This document shows positions 8,619-17,208 of a stretch of DNA of 64,000 bases, one piece after another. Both the position numbers and the translations under genes were made by a program. Source of the stretch: UBA1413 sp964552955 (lineage in GTDB: Bacteria > Bacteroidota > Bacteroidia > Bacteroidales > Prolixibacteraceae); NCBI GenBank assembly GCA_964552955.1, contig CAZKIU010000017.1, positions 1 to 64,000 on the forward strand, read 5' to 3'. Within the stretch, counting starts at the first letter, position 1, and each line of letters opens with the position of its first letter. The notes under the pieces were generated by a model. It worked only from the letters and a program-made list of their open reading frames with translations, had not been told where the DNA came from and did no database searches.

Positions 8619-11597
8619 TCAAAGGGCCGGGCGCACTGAGAAGCTGTATTTTCCCTGTCCGACCCGGTATACGGCATACTCCCCTTTGATCCCTTCAAAG
8701 CGGGGTTTCCCGGAACTCTTCACAGACGGTTTACGGGAAGCACTCCTTTCCAGCGGAATATCTACTTTGTGGTCTGCACCCAGCGGCACGTAAACCTTGC
8801 CTTCAGCACCTACCGGAACGGTCACCTCCATCCGGAACCCCTCCTTGTCCCTGGTCCAGGAGGAGGCCGCCAGGCCATAGGGGGTTTCGAGGGAGTAGGC
8901 GGACTGGTTAAGGTCACCGGCAGGCTGCGGGCGGAAGATGATATTCCGGTAGCCTGGAGCTGCAGGATCGGCACTGAGCCCGGCCAGTGTGCGGTAGAAC
9001 CAGACAATTCCTCCGCCGAACATGGGATGGTTGCGCGAGTTGCCGCCGTCCCACTGTTCCCAGGTGGTGGTAGCTCCCTGGCTGATCCACCAGCCGAAGC
9101 TGGGTTGGGTGGTTTTCTTCATCGCCTCCCACGCCAGGTCATGCATGCCGTTTTCTGAGAGCACCTCGAAGAAAAACTGGGTGCCGAAGATCCCGGTGTC
9201 GAGGTGGCCGCCATTGCGGGCGATATCCTCCCTCAGGGCTTCCAGCACACGCGCTTTACGCTCCTCCGGAATCCCTATTTTTAGGGCGAAGATGTTGCCC
9301 CCGTAAGGGCCATAGCTCCCCTTTTCTGCATTGTAGAACTTCCGGTGGAAGGCTTCCTTAGTACGGTCAGCCAACTGCTGGTATTTGTCAGCCTCTACGG
9401 CTTTACCCAGCACCCGGGCCGACTGGCTGGTCAGTGCAGCACACCGCCAGAGAAAAAAGGTGTGGACCATATCGGCAGGCGGAAGCTCCCCGGGCGCCAC
9501 CCAGTCCCCAAGGTTGATCCACGGATTGGGATGGGCCGGATCAGGTGCCTGCGAATGCATGATCCCCTCGGCGTTGGTCCAGGTGAGCATATAACCCACA
9601 TAGCCCTTCATGGCTTCGTAGTTGTCGTGCAGCATGGTGGTGTCGCCGTAGTGCGTGTAATACTCCCACGGCATGATGCAGATGGCAGCACCCCAGGCGG
9701 GCCCACCGCCGCATCCAGGCTGCCAGGGCGCCCCGTTGGGCACATAACCGTTCTCCTCATTCCGCGCGCCCCGCATGTCGCCGATCCATTTGGTGTAGAA
9801 CGCCCGTGCATCATAGTTGTGCATCACCGTCACGCAGGACACCTGCCCGTCGCCGGTGTAGGGCGATCGCTCGCGGTGCGGACAGTCGCTGGCCACACTC
9901 CCGTGCATGTTGTCGGTCTGGCTGCGCCGCCAGATCCGGTGTATCTTGTTGATCAGCGTGTCGGAAGAGGTGAAATGACCCGAGGTGGGGACCTCCGAAT
10001 AGACCGCCTCCGCCGTGATATCGCCGGGTTGAAGTTCCCCCGGCCAGTTGATGATCTCCGCCTCACTGAAGACAAACCAGGTGAAACGCGCTGCATAGCT
10101 TTCACGACCCCCTCCGCGCAGGGTGTAAGAATTGTCGCCCATGGCCGACTCGCAGCGGTATTTGAGGTCGATTCTCCGGCCGGCTTCGCCCTCCACCCGG
10201 TTGATGCGGATCCACCCCGAGATCTCCTCCCCGAAGTCGACCAGGTAGTGGCCCTCGCCCAGTTTCTCGGTTCTGACGGGCTGTAGCCGCTCCATCACGC
10301 GGTCACCAGGGGCCAGCTGTGCCTGAAGTTTGCCGCCGGGGGCTTTTCTTATAGCTACCTTTTCCCATCCGGAATCATTGAATCCCGCTTCACACCAGCC
10401 GGGCTGTTCCAGCCGCGCATCATAGTGCTCGCCATCATAAACATTGTCGAGGAGGATGGGACTTTTTGATGCTTTCCAGTCGGGACCACTGGCGATCACC
10501 TCTTCGGTGCCGTCGGCATAGGTGAGATGGATCTGCCCCAGAAAACGGGGGGTGCCATACCCTTCACACCAGGAGCTGGCAGGGTTGTAAAAGCCGTTTC
10601 CCAGGATGACCCCGGCCGCATTGGCCCCTTTTCTGACCAGGGAGGAAATGTCGTAACAGAGGTAAAAGACCCGGTATTCGCTGAAGTTGTTGCCCGTCAT
10701 GATGCCGATATCCCCGGCACTCTTGCGCGGGCCATAGAGGGAGAGGGCAGGGGCCATCACATCGTCGCTGACCTTCTGCCCGTTGATGTATAACTCGAAG
10801 AACCCCAATCCGGTGACATAAGCCTTGGCCGACCGGAGTTCTTTCTCCAGGGTAAAGCTCTTGCGCAGCAGTGGGGCCGGAGGGGGCATCTGGTCTGCCG
10901 GCCGGTGTTTAAAGCCCCCATTGGCAGGTCCCCGGTGAGGGGAACGGGGCAGGGGATTCTCTCCTTGCCAGGGAGCACCAATCCACACCCCTTTCCAGTC
11001 GGCGGCATCCAGCAACCCCATGCCCCAGAAGGCTGGCTCGCTCCAGCCACTAGCCTTGCCCTTGCGGTTCCACACCCTGACCTGCCACCAGCATTCCTGG
11101 CGCGAAAACAGCGGTTTTCCCCCGTAGGGAATATTCAGGGAGTTGGAGGAGTGCACCTTTCCGCTTGACCAAAGCAGGTCACGGCCTGCCAGAAGCCCCT
11201 CACGGCTTCCGCTGACCCTGATCTCCCAGGCGGATTGGGCCTCACCACGGTCGCGCTCCCCGGGCTGGTTCACCCAGGAGAGCCGTGGACGACCGATATC
11301 GACGGCCGAAGGATTGCTCCTGTCTTCGCAGGTCAGCTTCACAGGCCGCAACGTGGCGCCGGCTACCAGGGGCATGGCCACGAAAAGGATGGCCACGAGT
11401 AGCCACACGAGAACCCTCCCGTTCCCGGATATCCCTCGAGTCAGACCTCTTCCTGCCTGCAATGGCCTTTCCCCTGCAGTTAGAGCCGATGTCTGGGCTG
11501 ATATCAGAACGGATGCCTGAGCGGATGTACTGAATGGAACAGGTACGCTGTCATGAGCGGACCATGGACGATCAAAACTGAAAAGAGTAGTTCTCAT
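8619..11597 (-). CDS. GH78 alpha-L-rhamnosidase
   Basis: The 992-residue protein follows the GH78 plan. An N-terminal beta-sandwich (RPVKLTCEDRSNPSAVDIG, PRLSW) and a rhamnosidase N domain (GLGFFELYINGQKVSDD) precede the (alpha/alpha)6 catalytic barrel with DCPHRERSPYTGDGQ, carrying the acidic residues typical of the active site. A C-terminal beta-domain (SSWTRDKEGFRMEVTVPVG) closes the protein. It inverts and hydrolyses terminal alpha-L-rhamnose from plant or microbial polysaccharides, probably outside the cytoplasm. A hydrophobic export segment lies at about residues 61-80, preceded by an odd 60-residue Ser/Ala-rich extension. It converges with the secreted-protein cluster. A TAnnTTTG box lies 36-43 bases upstream of the ATG. 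Confidence 0.93.
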   Translation of the reverse strand: MRTTLFSFDRPWSAHDSVPVPFSTSAQASVLISAQTSALTAGERPLQAGRGLTRGISGNGRVLVWLLVAILFVAMPLVAGATLRPVKLTCEDRSNPSAVDIGRPRLSWVNQPGERDRGEAQSAWEIRVSGSREGLLAGRDLLWSSGKVHSSNSLNIPYGGKPLFSRQECWWQVRVWNRKGKASGWSEPAFWGMGLLDAADWKGVWIGAPWQGENPLPRSPHRGPANGGFKHRPADQMPPPAPLLRKSFTLEKELRSAKAYVTGLGFFELYINGQKVSDDVMAPALSLYGPRKSAGDIGIMTGNNFSEYRVFYLCYDISSLVRKGANAAGVILGNGFYNPASSWCEGYGTPRFLGQIHLTYADGTEEVIASGPDWKASKSPILLDNVYDGEHYDARLEQPGWCEAGFNDSGWEKVAIRKAPGGKLQAQLAPGDRVMERLQPVRTEKLGEGHYLVDFGEEISGWIRINRVEGEAGRRIDLKYRCESAMGDNSYTLRGGGRESYAARFTWFVFSEAEIINWPGELQPGDITAEAVYSEVPTSGHFTSSDTLINKIHRIWRRSQTDNMHGSVASDCPHRERSPYTGDGQVSCVTVMHNYDARAFYTKWIGDMRGARNEENGYVPNGAPWQPGCGGGPAWGAAICIMPWEYYTHYGDTTMLHDNYEAMKGYVGYMLTWTNAEGIMHSQAPDPAHPNPWINLGDWVAPGELPPADMVHTFFLWRCAALTSQSARVLGKAVEADKYQQLADRTKEAFHRKFYNAEKGSYGPYGGNIFALKIGIPEERKARVLEALREDIARNGGHLDTGIFGTQFFFEVLSENGMHDLAWEAMKKTTQPSFGWWISQGATTTWEQWDGGNSRNHPMFGGGIVWFYRTLAGLSADPAAPGYRNIIFRPQPAGDLNQSAYSLETPYGLAASSWTRDKEGFRMEVTVPVGAEGKVYVPLGADHKVDIPLERSASRKPSVKSSGKPRFEGIKGEYAVYRVGQGKYSFSVRPAL

Positions 11598-11632
11598 AGA
11601 AAAGGGTGTATAATAGCTGAATCAGCAAAAAA

Positions 11633-11640
11633 CAAAGATA
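11633..11640 (-). promoter_or_regulatory. Bacteroidota-type -7 box upstream of the GH78 gene
   Basis: The minus strand reads TATCTTTG, a full match to the TAnnTTTG element. It would give a leader of roughly 30 bases before the ATG at 11597. No convincing -33 element was found at the usual distance. Confidence 0.4.
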
Positions 11641-11699
11641 CCGATTTAACATATTGAATGAAGCGCAGGCCCGGAAAAAGGCCGAGGTCATCTGCCATG

Positions 11700-11905
11700 A
11701 GTATGCAGCCACGTGACCACAGCTAACTGCCAACCGCCAATTACCTACCATCAGTTACTAGACGCCATTTGTCAGGTATTAGCCGTTAAATGCAGCCGCC
11801 AGCCGCCATTTACCATCGGCTATGTATCAGCAACTAAGCGCCACCAACCATGTATCAGCAGCAAGTCCAAGCCGCCAATTACCCGCCGCCCGCTGCAAGA
11901 GGGCT
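11700..11905. repeat. Degenerate short word-repeat tract in a 420-base intergenic gap
   Basis: The gap between the rhamnosidase and molybdenum hydroxylase genes (11598-12019) holds no convincing gene. It contains diverged copies of CCGCCAATTACC or CCGCCATTTACC (near 11735, 11805, 11872) and of ATGTATCAGCA (near 11822, 11850), in roughly 50-base periods. The remainder, 11906-12019, shows only a short CCCA...TGGG hairpin. Confidence 0.65.
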
Positions 11906-12019
11906 CTTGTTAGCACATCAAACAGTAATCCACACGATCCGATGGAAGGTGGAATACGAAAATGACGTCCCAGTAACTTGGGATTCCCTTCATACAAGAA
12001 TGTCCGCACAAGGGGGCCG

Positions 12020-14152
12020 TCATTTCCGGGCCAGGGCTTCGAGCACCCTTTCGGGGGTCATGGGCATCTGGTAGAGCCGGGCGCCGCAAGCGTCAAAGAT
12101 GGCATTGGCGAGGACCCCGCCCATGCAGATGATGGCCGGCTCACCCCCTCCCTGCGGGGCTTCCTTCTTGTCGAGGATCACCGTTTCGATCTTCGGAAGC
12201 CATGAAAAGAGCGGTATCTTATAGGTGCCGTAGTTGGTGGTTTTGATATTCCCGCCATGGAACTCAATATCTTCGGTAAGGGCATACCCCATCCCCATGG
12301 TGATACAGCTTTCCATCTGGATCACCGATCCCTGGGGATTGACACAGAAGCCCATATCCTGGGCACAGACCACCCTGATGACTTTGATCTTTCCGGTGCG
12401 CTGATCCACTTCCACTTCGGCCATATGGGCCACATAACTGCCGGCATCGAAGCCGCAGGCGATGCCCCAGCCCCGGCCAGAGGGAGCAGGGGCCGGTTTC
12501 CAGCCGAACCGCTCCGCCACAGCCTTGAGCACGCCAATCATCCTTTCGTCTTTGAGGTTTTTCAGCCGGAATTCCAGCGGGTCCATGCCGGCTGCCGATG
12601 CCATCATATCTATCTGGGATTCCCTGGCAAAGGTGTTGGTATTGTTGGCAGGCGCCCGCCAGGCCCCCGTTCCGAAGGGATGGCCATTGCGCCCCGACCA
12701 ACTGGTGGTTTTGCGGTGCGGCACATCATAAATGGTGTCGGAACCACGGGAACCGGCAAAATATTCATTGAAGTTCCACAGAACGATATTCCCCTGATCA
12801 TCGATCCCTGAGGTGATCCTGACCACCGCGGCAGGGCGGTATGTGTCGTAGAAAAACTCCTCGGCACGGCTAAACTGGAGCATAACCGGCTTGCCGGTCA
12901 TTTTGGCCAGACGGGCAGCCTCTGTGGCCTGCGGGGCCGGAGCTTTCCCCCCGAAGGCTCCCCCCAGAAAGGGCGTGATGATCCTCACATCCTCGAGAGC
13001 CATCCCCAGCTCACGGGCGATGGTCTCCTGGTTGCCAAAGGGCGACTGAGTGCTCACGCGGGCCACCAGTTTATTCCCTTCCATCCAGGCCAGCGCCGTG
13101 TGTGGCTCAATAGGAGCATGGGCCACATAACCGTCGTAAAACTCACTCTCCATGATCCGCGCCGACCGGGACTGGCCTTCAGCCAGCTCCCCCTTGATCT
13201 CCACCACCCGGCTGTCGGTGCCGGCTTTCAACAGATGAGTGAAAATCGTCTTTTCATTCACCTCCATCTCGTCAACGGCGTACTCTGCCTTGATCAGGGC
13301 CAGCGCCTGCTCAGCCTTCTCGGGGTTCTCGTGAAGAACAGCGATGAAGTTCCCGTCACGCACCACCTGTACCCCGTCGGCTTTTTCGGCTGCCGAGGTG
13401 TCGACCGACGTGAGCTTTGCAAAATGGGAGGGCGGCCTCAGAATTTTGGCATACACCATCCCGGGCATCCTAAAGTCGCCGGCATATTTCGCCCTACCGG
13501 TCACCTTTTCAAGGGCATCAGCATGGGTGAGGGGTTTCCCCATGATTTTATATTCCGAAAAATCCTTAGGCTTCGGCTTCTCATCGAGGTGTTTTTCAAT
13601 CTTCTTACCCTGGGTGAGCTGGCTGTAGGTCACTCTCTTCCGTTTTTTGCCCCTGGCAGAAATGACACCGTCGCTGATGGTCAGTTTCTCCACCGGGGTC
13701 TTGAGATGTTCAGCTCCCAGGGCGAGGAGGATCGCCCTGGCTTCGGCAGCAGCGGCCAGCATGGCCGGACCGAACTGCCTGGTGGTCAGCGATCCCCAGG
13801 TGCCCGCATCGTACGGACAGAGTTCCGTGTCGCCCAGCACCATCGTTACCTTGTCAAGGGAAACGTCCAGCTCATCGGCCATCATCTGGGCCAGTGAGGT
13901 GATGATTCCCTGACCCATCTCGATCTTCCCCGAATAACAATAAACGGTACCGTCTTCGGCCACCCGCAGGAAGGCGTTGTAGTCTTTGGACAGACTTCGC
14001 CGTTGTTGTATGGTGTCAGCAGCCACCGATTCCAAGGTGTCGCCGAGATTGAAAAGGATGTATATTCCTCCTCCCAACAGCTTGAAGAAATCACGCCGCC
14101 CAAGGCTGTGCGTCCCGGTTTCTTCTGGTTCATGGATAGTATTGGATTCCAT
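12020..14152 (-). CDS. Molybdopterin-binding (large) subunit of an IorB/CoxL-type molybdenum hydroxylase
   Basis: The 710-residue protein belongs to the xanthine dehydrogenase/aldehyde oxidase family. It begins with a Tat-type leader (LGRRDFFKLLGGG). Cofactor-binding segments include LGGAFGGKAPAPQATEAAR and a C-terminal QGGGEPAIICMGG, in which the Glu of GEPA is the expected catalytic base. The length and leader resemble IorB-like large subunits that pair with a single 2Fe-2S subunit. The substrate is unknown; the family hydroxylates aldehydes or N-heterocycles. It is last in an operon after xdhC, a mocA-like gene and the 2Fe-2S gene, which supply and insert the cofactor. Confidence 0.9.
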   Translation of the reverse strand: MESNTIHEPEETGTHSLGRRDFFKLLGGGIYILFNLGDTLESVAADTIQQRRSLSKDYNAFLRVAEDGTVYCYSGKIEMGQGIITSLAQMMADELDVSLDKVTMVLGDTELCPYDAGTWGSLTTRQFGPAMLAAAAEARAILLALGAEHLKTPVEKLTISDGVISARGKKRKRVTYSQLTQGKKIEKHLDEKPKPKDFSEYKIMGKPLTHADALEKVTGRAKYAGDFRMPGMVYAKILRPPSHFAKLTSVDTSAAEKADGVQVVRDGNFIAVLHENPEKAEQALALIKAEYAVDEMEVNEKTIFTHLLKAGTDSRVVEIKGELAEGQSRSARIMESEFYDGYVAHAPIEPHTALAWMEGNKLVARVSTQSPFGNQETIARELGMALEDVRIITPFLGGAFGGKAPAPQATEAARLAKMTGKPVMLQFSRAEEFFYDTYRPAAVVRITSGIDDQGNIVLWNFNEYFAGSRGSDTIYDVPHRKTTSWSGRNGHPFGTGAWRAPANNTNTFARESQIDMMASAAGMDPLEFRLKNLKDERMIGVLKAVAERFGWKPAPAPSGRGWGIACGFDAGSYVAHMAEVEVDQRTGKIKVIRVVCAQDMGFCVNPQGSVIQMESCITMGMGYALTEDIEFHGGNIKTTNYGTYKIPLFSWLPKIETVILDKKEAPQGGGEPAIICMGGVLANAIFDACGARLYQMPMTPERVLEALARK

Positions 14153-14193
14153 AGGGATCTGCTTTATAAGTGAAAATGAATGGGTGACAGCTA

Positions 14194-14664
14194 TTATTTC
14201 TTTATTTTTTGGGCGGCCTCTTCGATGGCGTCGATGATGCGCGTGTGGGCGCCACAGCGGCAGAGGTTATCTTCCATGCCGTCGATGATCTCCTCCCGCG
14301 TGGGAGACGCGTTGCGCAGCAGCAAGCCAGCAGCATTCATGATCATCCCCGGGGTACAGTAACCGCACTGAAGCGCATCATGGTCGATGAAGGCCTGCTG
14401 CAGCGGATGGAGCTGCTCCCCCTCAGCCAACCCTTCGATGGTCGTGATTTTGTGACCGGCCACATCCTCCATATAAATACCGCACGATCTCACCGGCTCT
14501 CCGTCCATCAGCACCGTGCACGAACCGCAATAGCCCATCCCACAGCCGTATTTGGTCCCGGTAAGGTTGAAAACCGTCCGGAGAGCCCACAACAGACTCT
14601 GCGACGGGTCCAGGGGAATTTCCACCTCTCTGCCGTTCAGTTCGAATTTGATCTTCTCTTCCAT
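14194..14664 (-). CDS. 2Fe-2S subunit of the molybdenum hydroxylase (IorA/CoxS type)
   Basis: The 156-residue protein has the two-cluster layout of the family. The plant-ferredoxin-type cluster uses the cysteines in YGCGMGYCGSCTVLMDG and the following RSCG. The second, helical cluster domain uses QCGYCTPG and NLCRCGAH. It passes electrons from the molybdenum centre to an acceptor not encoded here. It lies 41 bases upstream of the large-subunit gene. No FAD subunit gene is present, so the enzyme would be of the two-subunit type. It carries no leader of its own and would have to be co-exported with the Tat-bearing partner. Confidence 0.92.
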   Translation of the reverse strand: MEEKIKFELNGREVEIPLDPSQSLLWALRTVFNLTGTKYGCGMGYCGSCTVLMDGEPVRSCGIYMEDVAGHKITTIEGLAEGEQLHPLQQAFIDHDALQCGYCTPGMIMNAAGLLLRNASPTREEIIDGMEDNLCRCGAHTRIIDAIEEAAQKIKK

Positions 14665-14737
14665 ATCCTTCAGAATCTATTAAAATGACATGAATAATTG
14701 CCTTCTTGCAAGTCAATAACACCTGCCGGCAGGAGGT

Positions 14738-15550
14738 TTATACTGGCGGGTGACTATGGCGATCTGGCGTTTCGGTTTTATTCAGCGCATTAATATACTC
14801 ATTTTTCGTGTCAATATCCCTGGTGATCTCCGCAGAATTCACCTCTACTTCCAGAATATCCTCCGGGTGAAGCACTGAAAGGGTCCGCAGTCCGCCTTCC
14901 GGAGGAAGGGTGAGGATTTCCCCGAGGTATTTCAGGTCGAAGAGGGTAGGGTGGCCCCGCTTCCCTCCGGAAACTGGAATCACGATGCTCTTTTGATTCC
15001 TCCGGAAAGCTTTAATGACCTCAAGGGTCACTTCCGGAGGAATGAAAGGCTGGTCGCCCAAGAAAAGCAGAAAAGCATCTGTCCCTTCCGGAAGCGCGGT
15101 GATGGCGCAGATCACCGAGGAGAGCATGCCTTCGCTGAACTTTTCGTTGTGGCTGAAATGGAGCGGCAGACCTCCCAGGGCCCCCACAACTTCGTCGCGA
15201 TGCGATCCGGTAACTACCATGATTTTTTCCACACCTGCGGAAAGGATGTTGTCAATGACCTGCCTGATCATGGGCCGGTCAGGACAGGGCAGAAGCAGTT
15301 TCTGCGTGCCCATCCTCCTGGATTCCCCGGCAGCCAAAACCACTGCCCACAGGCCGGCAGGTTCCCTGGTGATGGGGGACTCCTGGCTGATGCTGACACG
15401 CTCTCCGGAAGTAGTCCCCTTTGTGTCAGGGGAATAAATGCCCGTGATCACTCCTGGATTGTCCTTTTCCGGATCATCCTCCTGGTGCCTGCCTGAGGTT
15501 GCGTTGGATTCAATATCCTCGTACCTGTTTGGATCAAATTCTTTGTCCAT
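14738..15550 (-). CDS. MobA/MocA-like molybdenum cofactor nucleotidyltransferase
   Basis: From the ATG at 15550 the protein has 270 residues. The nucleotidyltransferase signature AVVLAAGESRRMGTQKLLLP and the later FLLFLGDQPFIPPE identify the MobA-like family that links CTP or GTP to molybdopterin. Dehydrogenases like the one downstream usually use the cytosine dinucleotide form, so a MocA-type role is likely. An acidic N-terminal extension of about 68 residues precedes the catalytic fold and is unusual; no closer ATG exists. The start overlaps the xdhC stop by 17 bases, which suggests translational coupling. Confidence 0.85.
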   Translation of the reverse strand: MDKEFDPNRYEDIESNATSGRHQEDDPEKDNPGVITGIYSPDTKGTTSGERVSISQESPITREPAGLWAVVLAAGESRRMGTQKLLLPCPDRPMIRQVIDNILSAGVEKIMVVTGSHRDEVVGALGGLPLHFSHNEKFSEGMLSSVICAITALPEGTDAFLLFLGDQPFIPPEVTLEVIKAFRRNQKSIVIPVSGGKRGHPTLFDLKYLGEILTLPPEGGLRTLSVLHPEDILEVEVNSAEITRDIDTKNEYINALNKTETPDRHSHPPV

Positions 15551-16751
15551 AGCCCTGGTTTCTGACCTGGATGATCTGTGCGGCGATGGCCACGGCAATC
15601 TCTTCCACCGTTTTGGCGCCAATGTCGAGCCCGATGGGGGTATAGACCCTGTTCCACTCTTCAGGGGTGGCCCATCCCTGCGCCAGAAAATGGCTCCTCA
15701 TCTGTGCCACCTTGGCCTTACTGCCGATCATACCGATATAGGTGGCTTCCGTATGGATGCAATATTTCAATACAGCCCCATCGTTGCGGTGCCCATGGGT
15801 GACGATCACGATCCAGCTCTCCCGGCCAGCCTTCCAGTGCGCCAGTGCTTCCTCCGCCGGACCGGTGAGCAGATGATCGGCGTGGGGAAGATTTTCGATG
15901 GAGGCAAATGCAGGGCGGTCATCCCAGACCGTCACCTCAAAACCCAGCATCTTGGCCAGGGGCGTCAGGGCTTGCCCGATATGACCAGCCCCGGCTATGA
16001 ACATGGCGGGCGAAGGAAGCACCATCTCCAGCGTAACCAGACTCCTCCCCCGCGGGTCAGGGGAGAAGTGCCGGAAATCACCCCGCACGGGATGCTCCAG
16101 CATCCTGATCATCTCATCCCTGATGAATAAGGGCAGTGCAGGAGCAGAAGTTCCCTCCTGTGGGCTGGCCTCCTCTTGCAAGGCTCTGACCCCAAAGGTT
16201 CCCCGATGTGGCCCAGGACCCTCAGATAAATAGTTCAATCCTGCAGGGTATTCTGTTGTCGTCCCTGCCAGGAACGTCCCACCCTCCCTGATGAGCCTCA
16301 CGTGGCCTGCCGGTATCCACTGGCGTTGAATGGTCTCCCCTCCGGAAACAGACCAATCGGCCAGGGTAACCAGTATCCCGGGTTCACGCTGTGCAAGGGA
16401 ATGGGCCATCTCCCGGAAAGGAGTGGCATTGCTCTCTGTCAGGGGCTGGAGCAGAACGGTCATATCGCCCCCGCAGATGGCCTCGCCGGAAACGATATCT
16501 CCGGCCAGGTTGACCCGCACCAGACGCGGCCCTGGGGTGTCCTCAGCCACCGCCGATTCGCGCAGCACCGTGAGTTCTGCCAACCCGCCACCTACCGTAC
16601 CCGCCAGCAGCCGCCCTCCTGCCATCAGCGCCGAGGTGCCCGCTCCACGCGGTGTCGATCCCCGGGCCTCCACAACCGTCGTCAAAACAACCTGTTTATG
16701 CTCCCCGAGAAGCTCCTCTATGCGCAAATACACCATAATGTCAGCCATCAC
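15534..16751 (-). CDS. xdhC: XdhC/CoxI-family molybdenum cofactor insertion protein
   Basis: The 405-residue protein has the N-terminal XdhC/CoxI domain (VVEARGSTPRGAGTSALM; GTVGGGLAEL; CGGDMTVLLQPL). The C-terminal Rossmann-like domain includes FIAGAGHIGQALTPLAKMLG, a VTHGHRND segment and the late YTPIGLDIGAKTVEEIAVAI. XdhC proteins bind the molybdenum cofactor, help its sulfuration and deliver it to xanthine dehydrogenase-like apoenzymes. It is first in the hydroxylase operon, which fits that task. A variable linker of about 60 residues between the domains is longer than I would expect. The ATG at 16745 is an alternative start two codons in. Confidence 0.92.
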   Translation of the reverse strand: MMADIMVYLRIEELLGEHKQVVLTTVVEARGSTPRGAGTSALMAGGRLLAGTVGGGLAELTVLRESAVAEDTPGPRLVRVNLAGDIVSGEAICGGDMTVLLQPLTESNATPFREMAHSLAQREPGILVTLADWSVSGGETIQRQWIPAGHVRLIREGGTFLAGTTTEYPAGLNYLSEGPGPHRGTFGVRALQEEASPQEGTSAPALPLFIRDEMIRMLEHPVRGDFRHFSPDPRGRSLVTLEMVLPSPAMFIAGAGHIGQALTPLAKMLGFEVTVWDDRPAFASIENLPHADHLLTGPAEEALAHWKAGRESWIVIVTHGHRNDGAVLKYCIHTEATYIGMIGSKAKVAQMRSHFLAQGWATPEEWNRVYTPIGLDIGAKTVEEIAVAIAAQIIQVRNQGYGQRI

Positions 16752-16890
16752 TTCGAGTTTTTAACGACCGCAAAGCATCGCCTTGTCGTTTCGTTGGGGT
16801 TGGTCCCGCCTCTGGCGAGTTGGATATTACCGGCGATTGTAGATCCATCTTCATATCCGATTCAGTGCACTAATTTAACGAATTCCGGCT

Positions 16891-16937
16891 TAAAAAGAAA
16901 AACAGCAAGCAATTGATTGACAATTACTTGCTGTTTT
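16891..16937 (-). terminator. Intrinsic terminator of tRNA-Pro
   Basis: On the minus strand, just after the tRNA, AACAGCAAG pairs with CTTGCTGTT, extended by a further 5 bp past one mismatch. A T-rich tail (TTTTTCTTTTT) follows. It separates the tRNA from the xdhC operon on the same strand. Confidence 0.75.
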
Positions 16938-16951
16938 GCATCATCTCTGGG

Positions 16952-17024
16952 TCGGGGTGACTGGACTTGAACCAGCGGCCTCGTCGTCCCGAACGACGCG
17001 CGCTACCAACTGCGCCACACCCCG
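16952..17024 (-). tRNA. tRNA-Pro (anticodon CGG)
   Basis: The minus strand folds as a tRNA with acceptor stem CGGGGTG pairing with CACCCCG. The D arm is GCGCAGTTGGTAGCGC. The anticodon arm CGTCG-TTCGGGA-CGACG places CGG at positions 34-36. The T arm contains GGTTCAAGTCC. The C1-G72 pair and CGG anticodon are as in E. coli tRNA-Pro. The CCA end does not appear to be encoded. Confidence 0.95.
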
Positions 17025-17117
17025 GAGCCTTATGCATGGCCTGACCACTTTTGAGGCCGGGCCATCTGATCCATGGCTGTACTTCCGAAGAAGCCGCGCC
17101 ATTTCCCTCAGGCGGCA

Positions 17118-17151
17118 CAAAAATAATATTTTCATTGATTCCCGGAGCAAA
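17118..17151 (-). promoter_or_regulatory. Candidate promoter of tRNA-Pro
   Basis: The minus strand carries TTTG (17151-17148), a 22-base spacer and TATTTTTG (17125-17118). This matches the Bacteroidota -33/-7 pattern and lies about 94 bases upstream of the mature tRNA 5' end. Confidence 0.45.
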
Positions 17152-17208
17152 TATTTTCTGATTTTCGCCAAATGGCGTAATTTGGGCCTTCCTTTAAATT
17201 TTCTGCTT

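Noticed and set aside
11713..11913. 66-codon plus-strand ORF in the intergenic repeat
   Set aside because: It is made of the degenerate word repeats and has no protein-like pattern.
16936..17208. Upstream extension of the tricorn protease frame (MHHLWVGVTGLEPAASS...)
   Set aside because: It runs antisense through tRNA-Pro, a well-known false ORF pattern; the signal peptide begins at 17209.
17118..17208. Divergent promoter for the tricorn protease gene
   Set aside because: Only TAATTTGG was seen near the expected position, one base short of the TAnnTTTG pattern, so no site is called.
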